Below, one piece after another: positions 37,600 through 46,883 of a stretch of DNA of 59,582 nt. The DNA comes from Tannerellaceae bacterium (GTDB lineage Bacteria > Bacteroidota > Bacteroidia > Bacteroidales > Tannerellaceae): the NCBI GenBank assembly GCA_021201295.1, contig JAJQFE010000043.1, positions 1 through 59,582 on the forward strand, written 5' to 3'. The notes below the pieces were generated by a model. It worked only from the letters and a program-made list of their open reading frames with translations. It was not told where the DNA came from and did not search any database. A program made the translations under genes and the position numbers. Positions within the stretch are counted from its first letter, which is position 1. The number at the start of each line of letters is the position of its first letter.

Positions 37600-38969
37600 A
37601 TGCTCAAAGAAAAATTACTTCAAAAATATAATATACCGGTCCCACGCTACACCAGCTATCCTTCGGCAAATTATTTTCATACAAACTTCACCCATGAAAT
37701 GTATGAAGAAGCTATTCAAGTATCGAATAAGATCCAGCCCCAACATCTTTCATTTTATATTCATATCCCTTTTTGCCGGCACCTGTGCCATTATTGCGGA
37801 TGTAACTCTTTTCCCATGCAAAAACAGGAAAAGATTGACCAATATATAGCAGCCCTACACAAAGAGATTGACTACATAACCGGAAAGATCGATCCGGAAC
37901 GCCGGATCGCACAGATCCATTACTGGGGAGGCTCCCCTACTTCCATACCGGCAGAGGTATTGAAAAGGATCAATGACCGGTTACTATCGGCTTTCCGGAC
38001 AATCGAACATCCGGAAATAGCTATTGAATGTCATCCCGGCTATTTGAATGAAAAGGATTGGGAGCAATTACTACAAGCAGGTTTTAACCGATTTAGCCTG
38101 GGCATACAGGATTTTAATCCGGCAGTCCTGAAAGTGGTCAACCGACGACCTTCCTTACTACCGGTTGAACAGATTTTCCAAATCCTTCGCCAGGGAAAAA
38201 CAACCATCAATATAGATCTGCTTTACGGGCTTCCCCTGCAAACCGTAGAGAGCTTTACGGAAACAGTGGATCAGGCAATCGATCTGAAACCTGACCGGAT
38301 GGTAACTTTTCATACGGACATGTTCCCTGGGTAAACAAACGGCAATTGATCCTTGAAAAAACAGGTTTTCCTTCAGACCAGGAAAAGAGCCGGATCTATG
38401 AAACCGCTAAAAGCCAATTAATGCAGGCTAGTTATCAGACTATTGGCCTGGATCATTTTGTCAGGAAAGAAGATGAGCTTTTTCAGGCTCTTCAGCATGG
38501 GATCCTCCACCGAAATTTCCAGAGATATTGTACACGTCGCACCACAGGACAGGTATATGCTTTCGGTGTAACCGGAATCAGCCAGTTAGGAACAGCTTAT
38601 ATCCAGAACAGTAAAGATATAGATGACTATATTCAGCAAATCGAATCCGGTTCTTTTGCTATAGCCAAAGGATATACACTCAGTCCAGAAGAACAAATCA
38701 TACGGGAAGTGATTCTAACATTAATGTGTAATTATAAAGTAAACTGGGAAGAAATAGGAGATCGGTTTTCTCTACCGGCAGAGACAATTAAACAGGCCAT
38801 CCGATATAACGAACAGCAATTACTCACTTTGGCAGAAGACCAGATCATTACTTTAGATGAAAAAGAACTCCGGGTCAATCCGGAAGGAGCTCTCTTTGTA
38901 CGCAATGTAGCTGCGTCACTGGATCCGTTTATACAACAAACAACCCGGTCATTTTCAAAACCGATATAA
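37600..38969 (+). pseudogene. hemN: Oxygen-independent coproporphyrinogen III dehydrogenase HemN, frameshifted
   Basis: Radical-SAM enzyme converting coproporphyrinogen III to protoporphyrinogen IX. The start KYNIPVPRYTSYPSANYF and cluster motif CRHLCHYCGC (CxxxCxxC) are canonical, as are ECHPGYL and FSLGIQDF. The frame breaks at a T4 run (38307-38310); a fifth T restores MVTFSYGHVPWVNKRQL and continuity to 38969, giving about 456 residues. The ATG at 37600 fits the family better than the in-frame one at 37585. As written, the first ORF ends at 38334 with about 244 residues and loses the C-terminal domain. Confidence 0.9.
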
Positions 38970-38973
38970 TCAT

Positions 38974-40341
38974 ATGTCAAAAGAATATACAGAGATAGTC
39001 ATTATTGGTGCCGGACTGACCGGACTGACTACAGGGTTTCATCTGACCCAAAAGGGAAAAAATATCCGGATAATAGAACAGGCAGATCGCGTAGGCGGTC
39101 AGATAAAAACCTTCCATGAACATGGATTTACCTTTGAAAGTGGTCCTAATACCGGAGCGGTTTCCTACCCGGAAGTAACAGAGTTATTCCGGTTGCTCTC
39201 CCCGGACTGTGAATTAGAAACAGCACGGGAAGAATCCAAACGGCGTCTGATATGGAAAGGGAACCGGTTTCATACACTTCCTTCCGGTTTAATCGAAGGT
39301 ATTACTACCCCTCTTTTTTCCTTCTATGACAAATTCCATATTTTAGGGGAACCTTTCCGTAAAAAAGGGACCAATGCCAATGAATCGGTGGCCGATTTAG
39401 CGACCCGGCGTTTAGGGAGATCTTTTCGGGATTATGCAGTAGATCCATTTGTGTCAGGCGTCTATGCAGGAGATCCGGATCAATTAGTGACCCGGTATGC
39501 CTTACCGAAGCTGTACAATCTGGAACAGACATATGGTAGCTTTATTAAAGGAAGTATAGCTAAGGCAAGACAACCTAAAACCGACCGTGACAGGTTAGCC
39601 ACCAAAAAGGTTTTTTCGGCCCGGAACGGATTAGAAAATCTAACAAAAGCACTGGCTAAACAGATCGGAGAGGAAAAAAATTATTCTTTCTACCTCCGGT
39701 ATCCGGATTGAGCCGGAAGGAACCCACTGGTCTGTCCATTATACAGGTCCGGAAGGAACCCGGACCATAGTCGCAGAAAAAGTATTTACCACAACAGGAG
39801 CCTATAGTTTACCCCGGTTATTGTCTTTCCTTCCTCAACAAACCTTAGCGGCTATCAGCAATCTGGACTATGTACCCATCATCCAGGCAAGTATAGGAAT
39901 AAAAGATACCCGGGGACTCTTTTTCAATGCATTCGGGGGATTAGTCCCTTCCTGTGAGAAAAAGGAAATACTGGGGATTCTTTATCCATCAGCCTGTTTT
40001 GAAGGACGTGCACCGGAAAAGGGTGCTTTATTTCCGTGTTTATGGGAGGAGTAAGACATCCGGAATATATGGATAAAACAGAGGAAGAATTACAGAACAT
40101 CCTTTTACGGGCATTTCATCAAATGCTGAAATTTCCCCCTACTATGTCTCCAGATATGATTCGTATATTCCGTCACCAGCGGGCTATTCCCCAATATGGA
40201 GTAAGCAGTGGATTACGTTTTCAGACCATACAGAAGACAGAACACCACTATCCTGGACTTACGCTGGCAGGAAATATCCGGAATGGTATTGGTATGGCAG
40301 ACCGGATCCGGCAGGGTGTAGAGATAGCTTCCCGTTTATAA
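38974..40341 (+). pseudogene. hemG: Protoporphyrinogen oxidase (HemG/HemY type), two frameshifts
   Basis: FAD-dependent oxidation of protoporphyrinogen IX to protoporphyrin IX. The N-terminus has the dinucleotide motif VIIGAGLTGLTTGFHL and ESGPNTG; FVSGVYAGDPDQL is characteristic of the family. One extra base in an A7 run (39674-39680) and one missing base at a T3 run (40031-40033) break the frame; correcting both gives 455 residues ending LAGNIRNGIGMADRIRQG, the conserved FAD-binding C-terminus. It begins 4 bp after hemN. Both steps of the TonB receptor-hemN-hemG set are thus damaged in this sequence. Confidence 0.9.
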
Positions 40342-40442
40342 GTTCCTTTTACCTGATTGTTATCACTAAAATCTATTCAAAAGAGTTTGAGCAGACGAGC
40401 TGTTTTGCTATATTTGAAGATCCATTAAAAACCACTATTATT

Positions 40443-41861
40443 ATGAATAAAGGCTATTTATTACTTCCGGTTTTAGGCATAATTCCGTTTTTGGATCATA
40501 CTGAAAAACCGGTTAACTTTATTATTATTAATTTAGATGATGCCGGCTACGGAGACTTTTCCCATAACGGAGCGATCGGATATACCACTCCCCACATCGA
40601 TCAGATGGCAGCAGCGGGCGTACGTTTTACCCATTTCCTGGCTGTTCAGCCCATCAGTGGAGCTTCCCGGGCAGGATTACTGACCGGTTGTTATCCAAAC
40701 CGGATTGGTTTTGAAGGGGCACCGTTGCTAGGCTGCGAATATGGCATACATCCTGATGAAATGACATTGGGAAAACTGCTGAAACAGAAAGGATATCAAA
40801 CAGCTATATATGGTAAATGGCATTTAGGGGACCATAAACAATTTATGCCTTTACAAAATGGATTTGATGAATACTACGGACTTCCCTACTCGAATGATAT
40901 GTGGCCTTATTATCCACAACAGGGAGAAGTCTATACATTTCCCGATCTGCCTTTATATGAAGGAAATGAGATTATCGGATACAATACAGACTAGAGTCAG
41001 TTCACCACGGACTATACTAACCGGACCACGCAATTTATCCGGAAAAACAGGGATACTCCATTTTTCATTTACCTGGCCCATTCTATGCCACACGTTCCGT
41101 TAGCCGTATCCGATAAGTTCAAAGGGAAAAGCGAACAGGGATTATATGGTGATGTTATGATGGAATTGGATTGGAGTGTCGGGGAAATTCTACAAACCCT
41201 TAAAGAACTTCAATTAGAAGAAAACACCTTGGTTATTCTTACCTCAGATAATGGTCCGTGGATCAATTATGGTAACCATGCCAGCTCAACCGGAGGTTTG
41301 CGGGAAGCAAAAACCAATACCTTTGACGGAGGCAGTCGGATTCCTTGTATCATGTACTGGAAAGGGGTCACAGAACCTGGCACATCCTGCAACCGGCTCA
41401 GTGCAAATATAGACCTCTTCCATACTTTAGCTGAAATAAGTGGTGCTCCCCTTCCGGAAAGAGAAATAGACGGAGTCAGTCTTTTACCACTCATTAAAGG
41501 AGCCAGAGAGGCTAATCCCAGAAGCTATTTTGCCTATTATTTCCGGGATAATGACCTGGAAGCCATCACAGACGGGAAATATAAGCTGGTCTTTCCACAC
41601 AGATATTTCAGTTATGAAGACCATCTTCCGGGCAGGGACGGTAAACCAGAAAACATGTCTCTTAAAGAAGTTACTAAAAATGAATTACATGATCTGAGAA
41701 GAGATCCGGGCGAACGGTATAATGTAATCAGCCTGCATCCGGAAATTGTTCTCCGACTCTCGGAAGCAGCGAAGGAGATCCGGGCTGATCTGGGGGATGA
41801 CCTGACCCGGGTGAAAGGAACCGGACGAAGAGAACCAGGATTAGCAAAAGATTATAATTAG
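40443..41861 (+). pseudogene. Arylsulfatase-family sulfatase (serine-type), in-frame amber stop
   Basis: Type I sulfatase of 472 codons. The formylglycine motif is the serine form S-G-A-S-R at residues 72-76 followed by AGLLTG, so maturation would need a radical-SAM anSME rather than an FGE. Metal ligands IINLDDAGYGD and TSDNGPW, and the KWHLGD motif, are present. TAG at 40992-40994 (codon 184) interrupts YNTD-SQFTTDY, where the family normally has Q; the frame then runs on intact to 41861. A single C-to-T change would explain it. The first 18 residues are hydrophobic and may be a signal. Substrate is not determinable. Confidence 0.88.
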
Positions 41862-41943
41862 ATGGTAAAAGAACCTATTCTTTCTACAGGATCTATTGGG
41901 CAACTAAGAAAAAAAGATTTACTTTGTATAAAAGAGTTGTGCA

Positions 41944-42309
41944 ATGGATAGAATGGTTGAAATAGCGAGGTTTCAGTATCCGGCAGATGCTCAGGTACTG
42001 ATGGCACTCCTTAAATCGGAAGGAATTGAATGTTACCTTCGAAATGAACTCAGCACGCAGATCCTGAGCCATATTGACGTAGGAGGAGCCCGGCTGGAAA
42101 TCCTGGAAAGTGACGTACCACGTGCGATGGAGATCATGAAAGCAGGAGGCTTTGAAATTCCCGGAGAAAATGAATCGCCGGAAGCTATCAACAATGCAGC
42201 CAACTGGATGAGCCATATCCCATTCCTGAAAAAATATTCTTTGCCTGTACAAATGATCCTGCTAAGTATTTTAGTAATTCTGGCCCTGGCACTCTTTATC
42301 GGCCTGTGA
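41944..42309 (+). CDS. DUF2007 protein with C-terminal membrane segment
   Basis: A 121-residue protein. Residues about 4-70 (VEIARFQYPADAQVLMALLKSEGIECYLRNE) match the DUF2007 putative signal-transducing domain (PII-like fold), followed by a linker and a C-terminal hydrophobic segment (about 100-119). Function is unknown. It is followed 32 bp later by another small membrane protein gene, and both precede gdhA. Confidence 0.78.
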   Translation: MDRMVEIARFQYPADAQVLMALLKSEGIECYLRNELSTQILSHIDVGGARLEILESDVPRAMEIMKAGGFEIPGENESPEAINNAANWMSHIPFLKKYSLPVQMILLSILVILALALFIGL

Positions 42310-42341
42310 TTATTACTGGAACAGGCTAACCCTATTTAACC

Positions 42342-42524
42342 ATGGCACGGAGAAAAATATCAAATAGTCAGATCGTCTGCATTGTACTCTTATGGGGGGT
42401 CCTTTGTTATATGCTTCTTGCATACAGCGAAAAGATAGATTTTAATGTAATTTTTACCTTAGTTGCTTCCGGGATAATTGTTTTTGTACCTATTTACAAA
42501 AATGTCAAAAGACGAAATGAGTAA
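42342..42524 (+). CDS. Small hypothetical membrane protein
   Basis: A 60-residue protein with two hydrophobic segments (about 10-26 and 33-50) and a basic C-terminus KNVKRRNE. No family recognised. Its regular spacing after the DUF2007 gene supports co-transcription; it could still be a chance frame. Confidence 0.5.
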   Translation: MARRKISNSQIVCIVLLWGVLCYMLLAYSEKIDFNVIFTLVASGIIVFVPIYKNVKRRNE

Positions 42525-42612
42525 CAATTCGAAACTTTTAACCATTTAAAATATCAAAAGGATATTTTTCCATATTTTTACTTTTATTTATTGTTTGCTC
42601 CATTTTTTAGCT

Positions 42613-42640
42613 TGCCTTTGCACGGCACTTATAAAAGTGC
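42613..42640 (+). promoter_or_regulatory. Candidate gdhA promoter with adjacent dyad
   Basis: TGCCTTTG (42613-42620) matches TAnnTTTG at seven of eight positions, with TTG/TTTG 15-19 bp upstream. Just downstream is the hairpin GCACTT-ATAA-AAGTGC (42625-42640), overlapping the expected start site, and a directly repeated TTGGTATAA further on (42655-42676). An operator is possible but unproven. Confidence 0.35.
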
Positions 42641-42697
42641 ATGCGGATAACAATTTGGTATAATATAATTGGTATAACATTCTAAATATTCAAATCA

Positions 42698-44032
42698 ATG
42701 AAAGCGAGTGAAGTTTTAGACAACCTCAAAAGAAGATTTCCGAATGAACCTGAGTATTATCAGGCAGTAGAAGAAGTATTAGGATCGATTGAAGAAGTAT
42801 ACAATCAGCATCCTGAATTCGAAAAAGCAAACTTAATCGAACGTCTTTGTATTCCGGATCGTATTTTCACCTTCCGTGTGACCTGGATGGATGACAAAGG
42901 CCAGGTCCATACCAATATGGCTTACCGTGTACAGCATAATAACGCTATTGGTCCTTATAAAGGAGGTATGCGTTTCCATGCTTCTGTCAATGTTTCTATT
43001 CTTAAATTCCTTGCTTTTGAGCAAACCTTCAAAAATTCTCTGACTACCCTACCGATGGGTGGTGGTAAGGGAGGTTCAGACTTCAATCCAAAAGGTAAAT
43101 CCAATACTGAAATCATGCGTTTCTGCCAGGCTTTTATTATGGAGTTATGGCATCACATCGGTCCTGACACAGATGTTCCGGCCGGTGATATTGGTGTAGG
43201 AGGTCGTGAAGTAGCTTATATGTATGGCATGTACAAAAAAATGGCTCGTGAAAATACAGGAACTTTTACCGATAAAGGGATTGAATTCGGAGGTTCACTG
43301 ATCCGTCCGGAAGCAACCGGATACGGGAATGTATATTTCCTGCTGGAAATGCTGAAAACACGTAATATTGACATCAAAGGTAAAGTAGTCACTGTTTCAG
43401 GTTCCGGTAACGTAGCACAATATACCACAGAAAAACTGATCAGCTTAGGGGCAAAAGTAGTGACGATGTCTGACTCAAACGGCTATATTTATGATCCGGA
43501 AGGTATTGACAGCAAAAAACTGGAATACATCATGGAACTTAAAAACCTGTACCGTGGCCGTATCAAAGAATATGCTGAAAAATACGGCTGCAAATATGTG
43601 GAAGGAGAACGTCCATGGGCTGAAAAATGTGATATTGCCTTACCAAGTGCCACTCAGAATGAGTTGACAGGAGATGATGCAAAAACCTTATTAGCCAACG
43701 GTTGTATCGCTGTGTCGGAAGGAGCCAACATGCCTTCTACGCCGGAAGCCATTGAAGAATTCCTGAAAGCTAAAATATTATATGCACCGGGTAAGGCGGC
43801 TAATGCAGGGGGTGTATCTGTCTCAGGTCTTGAAATGACACAGAACGCTATTAAATTGAGCTGGAGCCAGGAAGAAGTAGATGAGAAACTGAAAAGCATC
43901 ATGAAATCCATCCACGAGCAATGTGAAAAATATGGTAAAGAAGCAGACGGTACTATCAACTACGTAAAAGGCGCTAACATTGCAGGCTTTATGAAAGTAG
44001 CAAAAGCCATGATGGCACAAGGAGTGCTGTAA
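42698..44032 (+). CDS. gdhA: NADP-type glutamate dehydrogenase
   Basis: Reversible reductive amination of 2-oxoglutarate to glutamate; the main ammonium-assimilating enzyme in Bacteroides. The 444-residue hexameric-type protein has the conserved PYKGGMRFH, LPMGGGKGGSDFNPKGKS with the catalytic lysine, PAGDIGVGGREV, the Rossmann motif VSGSGNVAQYT, and SEGANMPSTPEA. It stands alone with its own promoter region and a strong terminator. No lesions. Confidence 0.96.
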   Translation: MKASEVLDNLKRRFPNEPEYYQAVEEVLGSIEEVYNQHPEFEKANLIERLCIPDRIFTFRVTWMDDKGQVHTNMAYRVQHNNAIGPYKGGMRFHASVNVSILKFLAFEQTFKNSLTTLPMGGGKGGSDFNPKGKSNTEIMRFCQAFIMELWHHIGPDTDVPAGDIGVGGREVAYMYGMYKKMARENTGTFTDKGIEFGGSLIRPEATGYGNVYFLLEMLKTRNIDIKGKVVTVSGSGNVAQYTTEKLISLGAKVVTMSDSNGYIYDPEGIDSKKLEYIMELKNLYRGRIKEYAEKYGCKYVEGERPWAEKCDIALPSATQNELTGDDAKTLLANGCIAVSEGANMPSTPEAIEEFLKAKILYAPGKAANAGGVSVSGLEMTQNAIKLSWSQEEVDEKLKSIMKSIHEQCEKYGKEADGTINYVKGANIAGFMKVAKAMMAQGVL

Positions 44033-44088
44033 TTATCTGCCTGAGAAGAAACGATAATTATTTTCTAAAATATTAATGATCATGTTAT

Positions 44089-44123
44089 AAAGAGGTATCC
44101 TGTGAATCATAGGATACCTCTTT
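44089..44123 (+). terminator. Rho-independent terminator of gdhA
   Basis: Perfect 13-bp stem AAAGAGGTATCCT / AGGATACCTCTTT around a 9-nt loop, followed by TTCTTTT. Confidence 0.9.
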
Positions 44124-44278
44124 TTCTTTTACCTTCCCACATATATCCGGTCCCGTTAATCCAGCCTGATCCCGGATATCTATACTATAAAATCTCCATA
44201 AAAAATCTGTTATGAATAGGGGTTTTTCCTTATTCCCTTGTCTTACTCATAAAACAGGTAAGTAAATCCTATCATTCT

Positions 44279-44454
44279 ATGAATAGTAATAACCATACAT
44301 CAGAGCAGCCGACTCCCTGGTACTGGAACCAGCCGGAACAGGGAATCAGTCTGGAAGACTGTGAAAGGCTTTTTATGAACTGATTCATCAATACCGGACC
44401 AGTGAACGTTCACAAAAGAAATATACTGCCGGTGATTCTGCAGTAGCATTCTGA
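44279..44454 (+). pseudogene. Small hypothetical gene, frameshifted
   Basis: Starts ATG at 44279 (MNSNNHTSEQPTPWYWNQ) and reads to EDCERLF, where a T5 run (44370-44374) ends the frame in MN-stop. Adding one T continues as YELIHQYRTSERSQKKY to TGA at 44452, giving about 58 residues of plausible, non-repetitive protein sequence. Both halves are coherent, so a real small gene with a one-base deletion is likely. The family is not recognised and no membrane segment is visible. It lies alone between gdhA and the amgK-like gene. Confidence 0.5.
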
Positions 44455-44483
44455 ATCATATGTTAAAATTGTGTGTATAGAAA

Positions 44484-44580
44484 GGAGAGCATAAGAGAAA
44501 AACGTCAGGAAACTGAACTTTCATTGTCTAAAAAATCTTCATCGACCCTGAAAATTTTCTTCTTATGTTCTCTCCTTTTT
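44484..44580 (+). other. Imperfect dyad with T-tail upstream of the AmgK-RapZ gene
   Basis: GGAGAG-CATAAGA (44484-44496) faces TCTTATG-TT-CTCTCC (44561-44575), with a two-base bulge, followed by a run of T. A nearby GGAAACTG / CAGTTTCC pair interleaves with it. It could be a terminator for the small gene or a leader structure for the next operon. The rest of 44455-44681 is AT-rich with no gene seen. Confidence 0.4.
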
Positions 44581-44681
44581 TCAGTTTCCAGCCAAAACCC
44601 ATAATTTAATTATCCGCCGGCAATTGCCAATTATTAATTAAATCTTACCTTAGCTGCACAAAACAGCTGTTAATTATATAC

Positions 44682-46112
44682 ATGATCACAGAAGCACTCA
44701 ACAATCTTTATCAGTCCTATACCGGGAATCCGGCAGAAACCATAGAAGAACTTCCCTCTTCCGGTTCCAACCGGCGCTATTTTCGTCTGAGCGGCGTTAA
44801 AAACCTGATCGGTGTCAGTGGTACTTCCATAGAGGAAAATAAAGCCTTTATATATATGGCGGAACATTTCCGCAAAAAAGGTCTTCCGGTTCCCGAAGTC
44901 TATTGTGCTTCCGAAGACCATTCTTTCTACTTACAGGAAGACCTGGGAGATATGCTACTTTTTAATGCCATTGAAAAGGGACGGACCAGTTCTGTTTTTG
45001 ATGAACAGGAACGGGAGCTTTTAAAAAAAACGATTACCCTGCTTCCCACCATTCAATTTGCCGGAGCTGACGGCTTCGACTTCTCCCAATGCTATCCACA
45101 GGCAGAATTCAACCAGCGGTCCATCCTCTGGGATCTCAACTATTTTAAATACTGTTTCCTGAAAGCTACCGGGATGGAATTTCAGGAAGACAGATTAGAA
45201 GATGATTTTCAGAAGATGAGTGATGTGTTACTCCGTAACTCCTCAGCTACTTTTCTGTATCGTGATTTTCAGTCACGAAATGTAATGATCAAAGACGGAG
45301 CACCCTGGTTCATTGATTTTCAGGAAGGCAGGAAAGGGCCGGTTTATTATGATGTAGCCTCCTTTTTATGGCAGGCGAAAGCCAAATATCCGGAAGAACT
45401 GAGACAAGAATTAGTAGCAGAGTATATCCATGCACTCAAAAAATATATTCCCGTAGACGAAACCTACTTCTTAAGCCAGTTACGTCATTTTGTACTTTTC
45501 CGTACTTTACAGGTATTAGGAGCATACGGCTTCCGTGGATACTTCGAAAAGAAACCCCACTTCATACAGAGTGTTCCTTTTGCCATCGATAACCTGCGGC
45601 AGCTACTGAAAGAAGAGTATGTGGAGTATCCTTATCTTTGCGCAGTGCTAAGGGAATTAACCGGACTAAAACAATTTTCCGACGATCTGAAAAAGAGAAT
45701 GCTGGAAGTAAAAGTCATAAGCTTTGCCTATAAGAAAGGTATTCCCAATGATCCGACCGGAAACGGAGGAGGATTTGTCTTTGACTGCCGGGCCATCAAT
45801 AATCCCGGTAAATATGAGCGCTACAATCACTTCACCGGATTAGATGAACCCGTGATCCATTTTCTGGAAGAAGACGGAGAGATCACTCAATTCCTGGAAC
45901 AGGCTTACCACATGGTGGATAATTCCGTTAAACGTTACATGGACAGAGGATTTACCAACCTGATGGTTTGCTTTGGTTGCACAGGCGGCAGACACCGCTC
46001 GGTCTATTCTGCCCAACATGTAGCAGAACATCTCCACAGTAAATTCGGAATTAAAGTACATTTGATACACAGAGAACAAAATATTGAAGAAATTTTTGAA
46101 CCAACCATATGA
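44682..46112 (+). CDS. Aminoglycoside-phosphotransferase-like sugar kinase (AmgK-like) fused to RapZ C-terminal domain
   Basis: A 476-residue fusion. Residues about 1-325 are an APH-fold kinase with the catalytic loop FLYRDFQSRNVM and the metal aspartate WFIDFQEG; AmgK of this fold phosphorylates MurNAc/GlcNAc at C1 in cell-wall recycling. The usual catalytic-loop histidine is replaced by tyrosine. Residues about 345-476 match the RapZ C-terminal domain (FVFDCRAINNPG, GLDEPVIHFLE, FGCTGGRHRSVY), which in enterobacteria binds glucosamine-6-phosphate. The next gene, overlapping by four bases, is a MurU-like nucleotidyltransferase, which supports the assignment. The sensing role of the RapZ domain is inferred. 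Confidence 0.85.
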   Translation: MITEALNNLYQSYTGNPAETIEELPSSGSNRRYFRLSGVKNLIGVSGTSIEENKAFIYMAEHFRKKGLPVPEVYCASEDHSFYLQEDLGDMLLFNAIEKGRTSSVFDEQERELLKKTITLLPTIQFAGADGFDFSQCYPQAEFNQRSILWDLNYFKYCFLKATGMEFQEDRLEDDFQKMSDVLLRNSSATFLYRDFQSRNVMIKDGAPWFIDFQEGRKGPVYYDVASFLWQAKAKYPEELRQELVAEYIHALKKYIPVDETYFLSQLRHFVLFRTLQVLGAYGFRGYFEKKPHFIQSVPFAIDNLRQLLKEEYVEYPYLCAVLRELTGLKQFSDDLKKRMLEVKVISFAYKKGIPNDPTGNGGGFVFDCRAINNPGKYERYNHFTGLDEPVIHFLEEDGEITQFLEQAYHMVDNSVKRYMDRGFTNLMVCFGCTGGRHRSVYSAQHVAEHLHSKFGIKVHLIHREQNIEEIFEPTI

Positions 46113-46861
46113 AAGCAATGATTTTCGCGGCAGGGGTAGGTACCCGGCTCAAGCCGCTTACAGATAATACGTCGAAAGCACTTATTCCGGTAAACGGTGT
46201 ACCTATGCTGGAACACGTTATCTCCAAGTTAAAACAGGCCGGATTCCATGAAGTGATTATTAATATTCATCATTTTGGAGAACAGATCATAGAGTTTCTA
46301 CAGGCAAAAGAAAATTTTGGGATCCAGATCCATATCTCGGATGAACGGAACTATCTGTTGGACACCGGAGGAGGAATCAAACAGGCAACAAACCTGTTAC
46401 AGGGGAATGAACCTTTTTTAGTCCACAATGTAGATATTCTCTCCAATGTGGATCTTAGAGCGATGTATGAACAACATATAAAAACCAATCCGCTTACCAC
46501 ACTTTTAGTCAGTGAACGGCAGACTTCACGCTATTTACTATTCAACCAGCAAAACCGGTTATGCGGCTGGCGTAATCATGATACCAGAGAAGTAAAATCC
46601 CATTATCCGGATTTTGACCCGGAACAATACAATGAATACGCCTTCGGAGGTATCCATGTGATCTCTCCTGCTATCTTTGAATGGATGGAAGAATGGACAG
46701 GAAAATTTTCCATCATAAACTTTTACCTGTCCATCTGTGCAAAAACAAAGATAGAAGCCTATCCGGTAGAAAACCTGAACCTGATTGACATAGGAAAGCC
46801 GGAAACACTGGCACAAGCGGAAGAATGGCTAAAGAAAAGTGACAACCCGACTACATATTGA
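46109..46861 (+). CDS. murU: MurU-like sugar-1-phosphate nucleotidyltransferase
   Basis: Predicted to make UDP-MurNAc (or another NDP-sugar) from the sugar-1-phosphate. The 250-residue protein has the pyrophosphorylase signature FAAGVGTRLKPLTDNTSKALIPVNG, the LDTGGGIK motif and the metal aspartate in HNVDILSN. It lacks the C-terminal left-handed helix of GlmU, as do MurU proteins. Overlaps the AmgK-RapZ gene by four bases, so the two form an operon for anabolic cell-wall sugar recycling. A GMP-mannose or glucose-1-phosphate specificity cannot be excluded. Confidence 0.78.
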   Translation: MKAMIFAAGVGTRLKPLTDNTSKALIPVNGVPMLEHVISKLKQAGFHEVIINIHHFGEQIIEFLQAKENFGIQIHISDERNYLLDTGGGIKQATNLLQGNEPFLVHNVDILSNVDLRAMYEQHIKTNPLTTLLVSERQTSRYLLFNQQNRLCGWRNHDTREVKSHYPDFDPEQYNEYAFGGIHVISPAIFEWMEEWTGKFSIINFYLSICAKTKIEAYPVENLNLIDIGKPETLAQAEEWLKKSDNPTTY

Positions 46862-46883
46862 TTCATCTATTAAACAAAAAACG

